Part shown: in pieces, positions 17,334 through 25,891 of the stretch | How positions within the stretch are numbered: position 1 is the stretch's first letter | Layout of the letters: each line of letters opens with the position of its first letter | Assembly (NCBI GenBank): GCA_018714895.1 | Contig: DVMQ01000018.1 | Coordinates: 1-64,000 of the forward strand | From: Coprovicinus avistercoris | Lineage (GTDB): Bacteria; Actinomycetota; Coriobacteriia; Coriobacteriales; Atopobiaceae | Direction of reading: 5' to 3' | Length of the DNA stretch: 64,000 bases | The notes under the pieces: generated by a model | What the model was told of the DNA's origin: nothing | Seen by the model: the letters and a program-made list of their open reading frames with translations, nothing else | Databases searched by the model: none | Made by a program: the position numbers and the translations under genes

Positions 17334-18548
17334 ATGGGACGTTTTACTAACCCGCGTGACCTGTATTTTGGCGAGGGTGCTCGTCATGAGGTGAAGAACC
17401 TCAAGGGTTCCAAGGCCGTTATCGTTACCGGCGGCGGCTCCATGCGTCGTGGCGGCTTCCTGCAGGAACTCGAGGCAGACCTCAAAGAGGCTGGCTTCGA
17501 AGTCAAGCTTATCGAGGGCGTTGAGTCCGATCCGTCTGTAGAGACAGTCATGAAGGGCGCAGCCGTCATGTCTGAGTTCGAGCCTGACTGGATCGTTGCT
17601 ATTGGTGGCGGCTCTCCTATCGACGCTGCTAAGGCCATGTGGATTAAGTACGAGTATCCCGACACCACGTTTGAGGATATGTGCAAGGTCTTTGGCCTGC
17701 CTGAGCTCCGCACCAAGGCTCACTTCTGCGCCATTTCCTCCACCTCTGGCACCGCTACTGAGGTAACTGCATTCTCGATCATCACCGATTATGCTAAGGG
17801 CATCAAGTTCCCGATTGCCGACTTCCAAATTACTCCTGACGTGGCAATTGTTGACCCTGAGCTTACCTACACCATGCCTGCCAAGCTGTGCGCACACACC
17901 GGTATGGACGCTCTGACTCACGCCATTGAGTCCTACGTTTCCACTGCAGCCTCCATGTATACCGAGGCCAATTCACTCCACGCCATCCGTGAGATCGTCA
18001 AATGGCTGCCCGAGTCCTACAAGGGCGACAAAGAGGCACGTCAGCACATGCACGATGCTCAGTGCATCGCTGGTATTGCTTTCTCCTCTGGCCTGCTCGG
18101 CATCGTTCACTCCATGGCACACAAGACCGGCGCTGCCTTCACCGGCGACCACATTATCCATGGTTGCGCCAACGCTATGTACCTCGGCAAGGTCATCCAG
18201 TTCAACTCCAAGGTCCCCGAGGCCAAGACTAAGTATGCCTACATCGCCAAGGAAATCCTGCACCTCCCCGGCGAGACCGAGGACGAGCTCGTTGCTGCAC
18301 TCGTACAGGAGATCCGCGACCTCAACGACAAGCTGGACATTCCGCAGGGCATCAAGAACTACGGCAAGGGCGGCGTAAAGGCCGACGAGTCCATCATCGA
18401 CTACGCCGAGTTCGAGGAGAAGAAGAGCCGCATTGCTGTTGACGCTATTGGTGACGCCTGCACTGGCTCCAACCCGCGCCAGCCGACGCCGGAAGAGATG
18501 GAGAAGCTCCTCGAGTGCGTCTACAACGATGTGGATGTTGACTTCTAA
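17334..18548 (+). CDS. Iron-containing alcohol dehydrogenase
   Basis: 404-residue group III (Fe-dependent) alcohol dehydrogenase, probably reducing acetaldehyde or another aldehyde with NAD(P)H in fermentation. The dinucleotide motif GGGSPIDAAKAMW (about residues 90-102), SSTSGTATEVTAFS, and the iron ligands in HTGMDALTHAIE and GIVHSMAHKTGAAF with DHIIHGCANAMY are all intact. The start ATG 17334 follows AGAAGGAGG. Codon choice is strikingly C-rich at third positions compared with neighbours, a mark of very high expression. A strong terminator follows. It is convergent with yjjW. A role in disposing of acetaldehyde from deoxyribose breakdown is possible but unproven. Confidence 0.95.
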   Translation: MGRFTNPRDLYFGEGARHEVKNLKGSKAVIVTGGGSMRRGGFLQELEADLKEAGFEVKLIEGVESDPSVETVMKGAAVMSEFEPDWIVAIGGGSPIDAAKAMWIKYEYPDTTFEDMCKVFGLPELRTKAHFCAISSTSGTATEVTAFSIITDYAKGIKFPIADFQITPDVAIVDPELTYTMPAKLCAHTGMDALTHAIESYVSTAASMYTEANSLHAIREIVKWLPESYKGDKEARQHMHDAQCIAGIAFSSGLLGIVHSMAHKTGAAFTGDHIIHGCANAMYLGKVIQFNSKVPEAKTKYAYIAKEILHLPGETEDELVAALVQEIRDLNDKLDIPQGIKNYGKGGVKADESIIDYAEFEEKKSRIAVDAIGDACTGSNPRQPTPEEMEKLLECVYNDVDVDF

Positions 18549-18576
18549 TTCCTGCTGCAATTAACAGCATGATGTA

Positions 18577-18607
18577 CGGCCGAGGCTTTCGAGTCTCGGC
18601 CGTTTTT
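18577..18607 (+). terminator. Terminator of the alcohol dehydrogenase gene
   Basis: An 8-bp GC-rich stem, CGGCCGAG (18577-18584) with CTCGGCCG (18595-18602), followed by TTTTT. Confidence 0.92.
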
Positions 18608-18661
18608 GTATCTATCGGAAGGTATTTAACAGATTTATCGGCGCTTTTGCAGCTTTTAAAC

Positions 18662-18693
18662 AAAAAGGGGTGTTGGACAATCCAACACCCCTT
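18662..18693 (-). terminator. Terminator of the yjjI-yjjW operon
   Basis: A 12-bp stem, AAGGGGTGTTGG (18665-18676) with CCAACACCCCTT (18682-18693). Read on the minus strand it is followed by a T run, so it ends transcription coming from yjjW. Confidence 0.88.
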
Positions 18694-18716
18694 GAGCTTT
18701 GTCTTAAGAGAATAAG

Positions 18717-19556
18717 CTAGCTTACAACGACTTTGCCAAAGCAAAGTTCGTGCGCAAGAGCCTCAATAGCATCCATACGCTCATCGGAAGGAGAGGGAGC
18801 GGTTGCCATGGGGCCCTTAACGCCAAATACGCGGAAACGCATGAGGCGAATACGGGTTGAGCTTACACGCTCGCCAAGGGTATCGGCTATGCCGCGTACA
18901 GCATCCTCTGGATCGTTCCATCCTTCGGTAACGATAACGCGAACTTCCTCAAGCTTGTTGTGCTCGGAGAGATAGGCGAGGTTCTTTCGAACCATTTTTC
19001 CATCTGTTCCCGTAAGCTTGCAGAACCAATCGTCATCCCACGATTTAACGTCAAGCATGACGCCGTCTGCCACTTTGAGCAGATCTGTATAGTTGGCAAA
19101 ATCAATTGTTCCGTTTGAATCGATAAGCGTTCCAATGCCAGCAGCTTTGCACTTTTGGAACAACTCATACATAAAATCGGGGTAGAGCATGCATTCGCCA
19201 CCCGAGCATGTAATGCCACGAATAAATGGAGCATATCCGCTTACCTGTTCAAACACATCCTCTGCCGTGAGATATTTGATACGTGGCGAAGAGTGATTGG
19301 GACATACATTGATGCAGGTGTCGCACTTAACGCACTTATCAGGATCCCATTCAACGGCGCCAGCAACAATGGAAAGCGCATTGGTGGGGCACGCTTTTAC
19401 GCATGTGCCACATCCCACGCAGAGGCGTTGCGTCTCAGGATTGTGACAATAAGCGCAATGAATATTGCAGCCCTGAACAAAAATGGATGTACGAGCACCT
19501 GGGCCATCTACCAGGGAAAATGGAATGATATTGTTAACAGGAACATGCGCAGACAT
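18717..19556 (-). CDS. yjjW: Glycyl-radical enzyme activase, YjjW type
   Basis: 279-residue radical-SAM activase that abstracts a hydrogen from the glycine of its partner. The radical-SAM cluster motif is CNIHCAYCHN (CxxxCxxC). An inserted ferredoxin-like region carries two further Cys sets (CVGCGTCVKACP and CVKCDTCINVCP), as in activases of non-PFL glycyl-radical enzymes such as YjjW. The glycine-rich SAM-binding segment GITCSGGECMLYP is intact. GGGGAGGG lies before ATG 19556. Its partner YjjI is immediately upstream, separated by a hairpin that may lower activase expression. Oxygen-sensitive chemistry implies an anaerobic life. Confidence 0.9.
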   Translation of the reverse strand: MSAHVPVNNIIPFSLVDGPGARTSIFVQGCNIHCAYCHNPETQRLCVGCGTCVKACPTNALSIVAGAVEWDPDKCVKCDTCINVCPNHSSPRIKYLTAEDVFEQVSGYAPFIRGITCSGGECMLYPDFMYELFQKCKAAGIGTLIDSNGTIDFANYTDLLKVADGVMLDVKSWDDDWFCKLTGTDGKMVRKNLAYLSEHNKLEEVRVIVTEGWNDPEDAVRGIADTLGERVSSTRIRLMRFRVFGVKGPMATAPSPSDERMDAIEALAHELCFGKVVVS

Positions 19557-19576
19557 ATGCCCTCCCCTGCATTGAG

Positions 19577-19617
19577 GTAAAGAAAAGCCCCGCTACGCGC
19601 AAGGCGCAACGGGACTT
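19577..19617 (-). terminator. Intercistronic attenuator between yjjI and yjjW
   Basis: On the minus strand a long stem (AAGTCCCGTTGCGC with GCGCGTAGCGGGGCTT, one G-U pair and small mismatches) is followed by TTTTCTTT. It looks like a partial terminator that would let much YjjI and little YjjW be made. Activity is inferred. Confidence 0.6.
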
Positions 19618-19634
19618 AAACGTAGCCATAAGAC

Positions 19635-21152
19635 TTACAAACGAACCTTACGGTCGGCAAGGTCGTTAGCGCGCCAGTTGCCCTCACCGTCGTGAGAGGT
19701 GTCGGCAAGAACTGCCTCGCCGCGAGCGTACTTCTCCATCTCGGAACGCTTCACCAAGAAGCCAGTGATGCGAACGAGGTCGGAATCGGAGGAGTAGAAG
19801 GAGAGGTATTTGTCATCGATGGCGAAAGCGCCCTTAATAACGTCGAGAATAGCCTCAGGGTTCTTCTCGGCGGTGGGCTCAACGGGGAAGATGTCAGAAA
19901 CGCCTGCGTTGAAGTACTTGTGCATGCTTGCGCACTGACGGATGTGATCATAGAAGACCTCAGGCTCGTCGCCAACCTTGATACGAACGCCCGGTGTGAT
20001 GCCCACCTGATCGGCAAAGCCGGCCTGTGCATGCAGGGTGAAGCGGCCGCCGGCAACCTCTGAGTAAACAGCGTCAAACTCGTTGACCTGGTCGTAGATC
20101 TTCTGGCAGATCTGCTGGGCGAGCTCATTGCCCTCAGGATCGGTGCCATAGGCACGGTCATCATCGAAGTGCAGCAGCTCCTTGATGCACTCGCTCATGC
20201 CGGCAACGCCGAACATAGCGGTAAAGCGGTCGCGGCTCAGCAGGCCTTCCTTCACCAGGAATGAAGAGTCGAAGAAGTGAGACTGCTCAACCTCAAAACG
20301 AATGCGGTCATTCATGTAGTTGCAGAGCTCAGCGGTGGCAGAGGGGAGGATGTTGTTCATAAAGTCGTCTACGCTCGAGGACATGCGAGCAAGGCCAGGG
20401 AGCAGCAGACGATCGAGGCTGTAGGCACCGCCGCCAAGTGGCAAAACGTTGTAGCAGCTTACGACGGTGTAGTCGCCTGGATAGGTGTTTACGTGCATGG
20501 GGTGGTTTGCGAAGGCGGGGTTAGCGCACTTCATGGCAGCCTCAATGCAGAGAATCATGAAGTCATCAGGTGTGATGTTGGGGTCATACTTCATGGTGAG
20601 GTTGGGGCATGCGTTCTGTGTGTCAATCATGGCCTGAAGCAGCAGGCGTCCGGCGCGGGTGTCCTCAGGGCCAATGTTGGCGTGGCAGTAGCCAGAAGCT
20701 ACGGTGCGATCAATGTAGTTCAGGAAACGGTGGAGGCGAGGAAGCACCTCGTCGTCGTCCATGTCGGTAATAAACGGATCGATGATCTTATCGAGCTGGC
20801 CACAGTAGACAGGACGGCTGGTGACGGAAGGCACGTTGTCATACAGCATAGCAAGGCCCCAAAGCAGGTCGTCAAGTGTCTCAGGCTTGTCGAGACGAAG
20901 GAACTCAGAGCCCTGCTCAGCAAACAGGCCATAGTTGGGGCAGATGTAGCGAGGACGATAAGGAGCCTTGCCCTCGGTCATGTCATCGAGGCCGCGAGCG
21001 GCGAAGAATTTATCGAACTCTTTGGTTGTCTTAATGGGATTGCAGTTGTTCTCAGCAGCTTGGGCAAGATGAAGCAGCTTCTGCTTATAGGTGAGATTGC
21101 TTGCCGTAATAATGTCTAAGTACTCTTTTTCAGTGCTTTTATCGACGCTCAT
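19635..21152 (-). CDS. yjjI: YjjI-family glycyl-radical enzyme
   Basis: 505 residues, close in length to E. coli YjjI (about 516) and much shorter than pyruvate formate-lyase. The candidate active-site cysteine lies in VVSCYNVLPLGGGAYS (about residue 235). The radical glycine is in the C-terminal motif LVRITGFLVKRSEMEKYARG. The reaction of YjjI is not known to me. In E. coli the gene pair neighbours deoCABD, and here it neighbours a nucleoside-catabolism block, which argues for a role around nucleosides or deoxyribose. ATG 21152 follows AAGGAGGAG, which overlaps the end of the CRP-type gene 11 bases upstream. The reading is rich in C/G-ending codons, suggesting strong expression. Confidence 0.88.
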   Translation of the reverse strand: MSVDKSTEKEYLDIITASNLTYKQKLLHLAQAAENNCNPIKTTKEFDKFFAARGLDDMTEGKAPYRPRYICPNYGLFAEQGSEFLRLDKPETLDDLLWGLAMLYDNVPSVTSRPVYCGQLDKIIDPFITDMDDDEVLPRLHRFLNYIDRTVASGYCHANIGPEDTRAGRLLLQAMIDTQNACPNLTMKYDPNITPDDFMILCIEAAMKCANPAFANHPMHVNTYPGDYTVVSCYNVLPLGGGAYSLDRLLLPGLARMSSSVDDFMNNILPSATAELCNYMNDRIRFEVEQSHFFDSSFLVKEGLLSRDRFTAMFGVAGMSECIKELLHFDDDRAYGTDPEGNELAQQICQKIYDQVNEFDAVYSEVAGGRFTLHAQAGFADQVGITPGVRIKVGDEPEVFYDHIRQCASMHKYFNAGVSDIFPVEPTAEKNPEAILDVIKGAFAIDDKYLSFYSSDSDLVRITGFLVKRSEMEKYARGEAVLADTSHDGEGNWRANDLADRKVRL

Positions 21153-21163
21153 AGCTCCTCCTT

Positions 21164-21889
21164 CTATTTGCCCTGCGACAGGCCCGTTTCGAACTCGTGC
21201 TGTATTTCGCTATCCAGGCGCGCACGTGCCTCCTGGTCGATAACGATTTTGTGCCCCTCACGATGGAGCATATGTCGCTGCTCTAACTCGTCCAAAGAAC
21301 GCGACACGGTCTTAGTGCTTACATTAGCTTTCTCAGCCAGCTCGCTGCGAGATGCCTTAATAACTACATCACCTGTTTTGCTCTGCTGCCAACAATACTG
21401 GCACAGCACAAACATGAGACGCTTAACTCCGGTCCATCCCATAAGATCGCGCTCAGTTCCCGATTGCCGCAAAAGGCTTTTCACAACCGAACGAGAACGA
21501 GCGAGAAGTGCCTCGGGATCGGACTTGAGCCAGGCGAGATAATCATCGCGTCGTGCAGAGATGAACTCACAGTCGGTTAATGCAATGAGCGAGCCGTGGA
21601 AAAGCGGGCTTTCTGAAAGGACTTCCATCTCCCCAAAGACAGCCGGAGCCTCAAACTCGTCAATTGCAAAAGTGGAGCCGGAAACTCCGTGTGTCGTCGT
21701 ACGAACACGACCAGAACAAAGCAGATAAACACGAGTGCATCTGTCGAGCATGTGCACAAGAATTTCCCCACGTTTGAGACGAACAAGATGGGCGCGTGAA
21801 AGAACACCAGCAGGAATGCGGCTCACCCAAGGCAGCACAGCATCACGCACCTGCGGATCCAATGCTGAGATGTAGGTAAGTACGTCCAT
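21164..21889 (-). CDS. CRP/FNR-family transcription regulator
   Basis: 241 residues: an N-terminal cyclic-nucleotide-binding-like beta barrel (about 20-130, with RLKRGEILVHMLDR and VFGEMEVLSES) and a C-terminal helix-turn-helix (about 175-215, SRSELAEKANVSTKTVSRSLDEL). There is no N-terminal cysteine cluster of the FNR type, so the signal is unknown. I chose ATG 21889, which has TGGAGG five bases upstream, rather than ATG 21904. It is the first gene of a probable crp-yjjI-yjjW operon. Two adjacent palindromes upstream (21997-22025) are likely its own binding site. Confidence 0.87.
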   Translation of the reverse strand: MDVLTYISALDPQVRDAVLPWVSRIPAGVLSRAHLVRLKRGEILVHMLDRCTRVYLLCSGRVRTTTHGVSGSTFAIDEFEAPAVFGEMEVLSESPLFHGSLIALTDCEFISARRDDYLAWLKSDPEALLARSRSVVKSLLRQSGTERDLMGWTGVKRLMFVLCQYCWQQSKTGDVVIKASRSELAEKANVSTKTVSRSLDELEQRHMLHREGHKIVIDQEARARLDSEIQHEFETGLSQGK

Positions 21890-21996
21890 GCTGTCCTCCA
21901 GCATATTGCTTGCACCACGCTTGTATGCGAAAGGTCTACGCCGTTTTGGGCAAATCTCATGCCATAACACGTGATTTGCCCACATTTTAAGGAGAT

Positions 21997-22025
21997 GAAA
22001 GTGGACTTTCGAGGACATATGTCCT
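21997..22025. promoter_or_regulatory. Tandem palindromes, candidate operator of the CRP-type regulator
   Basis: Two inverted repeats separated by one base: GAAAGT-GG-ACTTTC (21997-22010) and the perfect palindrome AGGACATATGTCCT (22012-22025). They lie about 110-135 bases upstream of the regulator start, next to an AT-rich promoter-like stretch (22026-22060). Binding is inferred. Confidence 0.55.
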
Positions 22026-22111
22026 GAAAAAATAATAAAAATTAAACTTTGTGATGAAAGGCAATATTCTATCGGCGAATGGTATGTCAACGAGCTTGAT
22101 AAGGGGGAACT

Positions 22112-22150
22112 TAAAGAAAAAACCGGCTGCACCAACGAGGCACAGCCGGT
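22112..22150 (-). terminator. Terminator of the psuK-psuG operon
   Basis: ACCGGCTG (22122-22129) pairs with CAGCCGGT (22143-22150). On the minus strand the stem is followed by TTTTTTCTTT, a good intrinsic terminator just after psuG. Confidence 0.85.
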
Positions 22151-22179
22151 GAAACGGTCAACTATAAAGAGGCGATCAT

Positions 22180-23109
22180 TTACTGCTCAATGGCACGAAG
22201 TGCGACAGCAGTCTTTGCGCCAAGGGCAACATTGTTAAAAACGAGCTGGATGTTTGAATCGAGAGAATCGCCACCAGTCAGCTCAGAGACCTTAGCGAGC
22301 AAGAATGGCGTGGTTTCCTTGCCGTGGATGCCCTGCTCTTCAGCTTCAGCAATAGCCTGATCAATAGCAGCATCGATGGTGGCTTTGTCCATCGAATACT
22401 CTTCAGGAATAGGATTGCCAACGAGTACGCCGCCCTTGAGGCCCATCTCACGCTTGGTGTGGAAGATCTGAGCAAGCTCTTCGGGGGTGTCGACGCGATA
22501 GTCTACCGAGAAGCCCGAGTGACGGGTATAGAAGGCAGGGAGTTCTTCGGTCTGATAACCAAGAACAGGTACGCCGCGCGTCTCGAGGAATTCAAGGGTG
22601 AGACCAAGATCGAGAATGGATTTTGCGCCAGCGCAAATGACCATTACAGGAGTATTGGCAAGCTCTTCGAGGTCAGCAGAGATGTCCATGGTGGTTTCGG
22701 CGCCACGATGAACGCCGCCAATGCCACCGGTAGCGAAGACCTCAATGCCTGCCATATGGGCAATAATCATCGTTGTGGTAACAGTGGTGGCTCCGTCCAT
22801 GCCACGGGAGCACAAAACTGCCAGGTCGCGACGAGAGGCCTTGGTTACGTCATGGCCCTTCTTGCCGAGATAGTCGATCTCTTCTGGTGAGAGGCCTACG
22901 CGCAAACGTCCACCAATAACAGCAATGGTGGCAGGAATTGCGCCATTATCACGGATAATCTGCTCAACCTTAAGAGCGGTCTCCTTATTCTGCGGATAGG
23001 GCATGCCATGGGAAATGATGGTGGATTCAAGTGCGACGACTGGCTTACCCTCGTCAAGTGCCTGCTGAACCTCGGGAGAGATGTCGAGGAACTTGTTGAG
23101 ATTCTGCAT
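22180..23109 (-). CDS. psuG: Pseudouridine-5'-phosphate glycosidase
   Basis: 309 residues. PsuG cleaves the C-C glycosidic bond of pseudouridine 5'-phosphate to uracil and ribose 5-phosphate. Family motifs are strong: VALESTIISHGMPYPQN near the start, GRLRVGLSPEEI, TKASRRDL, the FATGGIGGVHRGAE loop, GAKSILDLGLTLEFLET and VGNPIPEEY. The length is normal. AAGGAGT precedes ATG 23109. The kinase PsuK is encoded 86 bases upstream in the same direction, so the two pathway steps are one unit. The spacer carries a small inverted repeat (CAGTCTTT/AAAGACTG, 23164-23182) of unknown use. Confidence 0.97.
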   Translation of the reverse strand: MQNLNKFLDISPEVQQALDEGKPVVALESTIISHGMPYPQNKETALKVEQIIRDNGAIPATIAVIGGRLRVGLSPEEIDYLGKKGHDVTKASRRDLAVLCSRGMDGATTVTTTMIIAHMAGIEVFATGGIGGVHRGAETTMDISADLEELANTPVMVICAGAKSILDLGLTLEFLETRGVPVLGYQTEELPAFYTRHSGFSVDYRVDTPEELAQIFHTKREMGLKGGVLVGNPIPEEYSMDKATIDAAIDQAIAEAEEQGIHGKETTPFLLAKVSELTGGDSLDSNIQLVFNNVALGAKTAVALRAIEQ

Positions 23110-23195
23110 TGGTACTCCTTCCGTCAGGCCGTTACTCGGCCATGTTTACTCACATACTATGCTGCAGTCTTTGAAAAAGACTGTTGCTGACAGGA

Positions 23196-24290
23196 TTAGT
23201 CTTGATGCGCACGAGCAATGCGCTCGCGCACCTTATCTGCGGTTATCTCAGTATTGATTGTCGCAGCAGATTCCACAGCAAGAGAAGAGGTAGCAAGTCC
23301 GGCAAGACCCTGTGCTCTAAGCCCCTCTCCTTCGAGTGCAGACCATGCGATGGCTGCCATCATGGAATCTCCGGCACCGGTTGCATTGACAACGTTGCTT
23401 TGCATGATAGGAAGCAGTATCTGCTGCTCATGATCGGCGCAGAGAAGGCCGCGGGTATCGAGGGAGATAAATACTTGCTGAAGCCCGGTATCGAGCAATT
23501 TATTTGCAGCAAGTCTGAGAGACTCTTCGTCATGAATGGCAATACCAGAGAGCACTTCAGCTTCGAGTCTATTGGGCTTAAGCGTGTGAAAACGTCCTAG
23601 AGCGCCGCGTAGTTTAGGTGCTTTGGCGGTAGAAACCGGATCGCAGTATAGAGGTGTTGTTACGTGCTCAGCGAGCCAACGAAGTGTTTCTGCAGGAATA
23701 TTAGTGTCTACAACACAAACGGAAGCGCGCTCAATGAGATCGAGCTTCCGCTCAAGCAGTTGAGGAACAAGTTTGTCGTAAATGCCCATATCAGAGATGG
23801 CCAGTTCCATATCACCGGTTTCATCCATGATGAACAAATAGGTGCTCGTGGCCTCTCCGGGAATGGTAATGGAATCGGTGACGTCGATTCCAGCAGCCCG
23901 GCAGCTCTCTTGAAGCTCGCGTGCATGACCGTCATCTCCGAAGGCTGAGATGAAATGAACATCGCAGCCAAGTAGTGCCATGTTGTGAGCAATATTGCGT
24001 CCTGCACCGCCAGGGGAAAGACGCACTGTTCCGGGGTTGGAGTCATGCGCCACCAAAGGCCGCTGTGGTTTTCCAGCAATGTCCATATTGGCGCCACCGA
24101 TAACAACCGCATATGGCTTTTCTGAGAGCACGTACTGGCGGCCAAGAATTGCGCCTTTACGCATGAGGTTGGAGATGTGAACAGCAACGGAAGAGCGAGA
24201 AATCTGAGCGCGGTCTGCAATCTCTTTTTGGGTAATGGAAGGATTTTCGCGAATCCATTCGAGGATCTGGCGCTCGCGCTCCGTGACCAT
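23196..24290 (-). CDS. psuK: Pseudouridine kinase with fused N-terminal winged helix
   Basis: 364 residues. Residues 1-55 form a winged helix-turn-helix (RERQILEWIRENPSITQKEIADRAQISRSSVAVHIS). Residues about 60-360 are a PfkB-family sugar kinase with GGANMDIAGKP, LSPGGAGRNIAHN and the catalytic NATGAGDSMMAAI motif. The kinase phosphorylates pseudouridine to the 5'-phosphate used by PsuG. The fusion suggests that the kinase also binds DNA and adjusts its own operon according to substrate. Inverted repeats 30-70 bases upstream (24320-24358) are candidate operators. GGAGGT precedes ATG 24290. Kinase specificity is inferred from the psuG linkage. Confidence 0.93.
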   Translation of the reverse strand: MVTERERQILEWIRENPSITQKEIADRAQISRSSVAVHISNLMRKGAILGRQYVLSEKPYAVVIGGANMDIAGKPQRPLVAHDSNPGTVRLSPGGAGRNIAHNMALLGCDVHFISAFGDDGHARELQESCRAAGIDVTDSITIPGEATSTYLFIMDETGDMELAISDMGIYDKLVPQLLERKLDLIERASVCVVDTNIPAETLRWLAEHVTTPLYCDPVSTAKAPKLRGALGRFHTLKPNRLEAEVLSGIAIHDEESLRLAANKLLDTGLQQVFISLDTRGLLCADHEQQILLPIMQSNVVNATGAGDSMMAAIAWSALEGEGLRAQGLAGLATSSLAVESAATINTEITADKVRERIARAHQD

Positions 24291-24691
24291 TTTTACCTCC
24301 GTTGCGAAAAGTAGTCATTTGTTTGTAGCAAACATTTATTAAGAAAAGTAAATGTTTGTCTATGTCTTGCGCTGATTTTACGAAATTGAATTAGGTCTGT
24401 AAAGCACAATTTCAAATTTCTTAAAACTGAAATAAATACCAGGAAATAAGCTATGCCAACAGGTGTTCAGAAAAAAGAGAAAATGCAATTCGGAGGTTTC
24501 AAATAAAGCATCCGTTCACGGAATAAGGGATGCCGCTCAGAGAACTGGACCACTTTCTCTTGTGGTAATGAACCGATTGGACGTTTAGAGTGCCCGAAAT
24601 ATTCCCTCCAGAGAGCTAAACAATTCTTTAGAATAGACAAGTGATAGTTCGAAGGATCGGATGGCCGCGAAATAAAGAAGAGGTGAGATGA
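24291..24691. other. Divergent regulatory region, psuK / deoB
   Basis: 400 bases between divergent operons. Near psuK are repeated TGTTTG/CAAACA half-sites (see the separate entry). Towards deoB there is a long possible leader with inverted repeats GCATCC/GGATGC (24508-24533) and GTTTAG/CTAAAC (about 24580-24620), and a minimal frame MQFGGFK at 24483. I do not recognise a known riboswitch; in particular I see no purine aptamer core. Confidence 0.5.
24320..24358. promoter_or_regulatory. Candidate operator upstream of psuK
   Basis: Two overlapping inverted repeats. TGTTTG-TAG-CAAACA (24320-24334) is a perfect 15-base palindrome. CAAACATTTA (24329-24338) pairs with TAAATGTTTG (24349-24358). Three TGTTTG-type half-sites thus face the psuK start, consistent with binding by the winged helix fused to PsuK. 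Binding is inferred. Confidence 0.55.
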
Positions 24692-25888
24692 ATGGAGAAC
24701 CCCAAGCGAGTTTTTCTCATCGTCCTTGATAGTTTTGGTATTGGCGCGGAACCGGATGCTGCAGATTATGGTGACGAGGGAAGCAATACACTTTGCGCTT
24801 GCGCCACAAGCGGCAAGCTTGTGATTCCTCATATGACAGAGCTTGGCTTGCTCAATATCGACGGTGCACTTGAGAGTCCCTATGACGTGAATCTTACTCC
24901 TGTTAAGGATCCTAAAGGGGCATATGCACGTCTGCAAGAAGCTTCAAAGGGTAAAGATACAACCGTCGGACATTGGGAGATGGCGGGAGTAATTTCGCCG
25001 CGCAAGTTCCCAACGTATCCAGATGGTTTCCCAGCAGAGGTTATCGAAGCATTTGAGCGCGAGACGGGTCGTGGCGTGCTCTGCAATAAGCCTTATTCCG
25101 GTACTGATGTGATTCGCGACTATGGCGAAGAACATATGAAAACGGGCGACCTGATTGTATATACCTCAGCAGATAGCGTATTCCAGATTGCTGCTCATGA
25201 GGATATTGTCCCAGTTGAACAGCTTTATGAATACTGCAAGATTGCTCGTTCCATTCTTACGGGTGAACATGGTGTAGCACGCGTTATCGCCCGCCCATTT
25301 GTGGGTGAGCCTGGTAACTTCACGCGCACTTCTCGTCGACACGATTTCTCGTTGGAGCCTACGGGCACAACAATGCTTGATGTTCTTTTGGATGCGGGCT
25401 ATGACGTTTTATCCGTAGGCAAGATTTACGACATCTTTGCTCATCGTGGCATTACTGATTTTGTATTCACATCAGGCAATGCCGAAGGCATTGATCGCAC
25501 CATTGAGTGGCTTGACCGCGATTTTAATGGTCTGTGCTTCACCAACCTCGTAGATTTTGACATGGTGTATGGCCATCGTAATGATCCTGATGGATATGCA
25601 ACGGCGCTTTCATACTTTGACTCAAAGCTTCCGGAGATTTGCGCTGGATTGCGAGAGAATGACCTGCTCATGATTACCGCCGACCATGGTTGTGATCCGG
25701 TAACGCCTTCAACAGATCATTCTCGTGAATATGTGCCGTGGCTCATATATGGCCAACATGTTCGTCCGGGAGTAAATTTGGGCACCCGCCCAACATTTGC
25801 TGATGTGGCCGAAACAATTTTGGACTATCTGGGTGAGCCAGCACTTGGGGTTGGTACGTCTCACGTACGTGAAATAGTGGAGGAGTAA
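24692..25888 (+). CDS. deoB: Phosphopentomutase
   Basis: 398 residues of the alkaline-phosphatase-like superfamily. DeoB interconverts (deoxy)ribose 1-phosphate and 5-phosphate, joining nucleoside phosphorolysis to the pentose phosphate pathway. Motifs visible are the N-terminal metal site IVLDSFGIGAEPDAADYGDEGSNTL, KDTTVGHWEMAG, FDMVYGHRNDP and the C-terminal MITADHGCDP with DHSREYVPWL. AGAGGTGAG precedes ATG 24692. deoD starts three bases after the stop, so the pair is an operon. It diverges from psuK across a 400-base region. Confidence 0.98.
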   Translation: MENPKRVFLIVLDSFGIGAEPDAADYGDEGSNTLCACATSGKLVIPHMTELGLLNIDGALESPYDVNLTPVKDPKGAYARLQEASKGKDTTVGHWEMAGVISPRKFPTYPDGFPAEVIEAFERETGRGVLCNKPYSGTDVIRDYGEEHMKTGDLIVYTSADSVFQIAAHEDIVPVEQLYEYCKIARSILTGEHGVARVIARPFVGEPGNFTRTSRRHDFSLEPTGTTMLDVLLDAGYDVLSVGKIYDIFAHRGITDFVFTSGNAEGIDRTIEWLDRDFNGLCFTNLVDFDMVYGHRNDPDGYATALSYFDSKLPEICAGLRENDLLMITADHGCDPVTPSTDHSREYVPWLIYGQHVRPGVNLGTRPTFADVAETILDYLGEPALGVGTSHVREIVEE

Positions 25889-25891
25889 TTT

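Noticed and set aside
17124..17921. 265-codon minus-strand frame across the alcohol dehydrogenase gene
   Set aside because: It is a shadow of the strongly biased dehydrogenase coding frame, with no family features.
20277..21119. 280-codon open frame on the plus strand opposite yjjI
   Set aside because: It has no ribosome site and mirrors the codon bias of yjjI, whose family identity is clear. Long antisense frames are expected in genes with C/G-rich third positions.
24360..24691. Purine riboswitch before deoB
   Set aside because: The conserved three-way junction sequences of purine aptamers are not visible; only generic inverted repeats are present.
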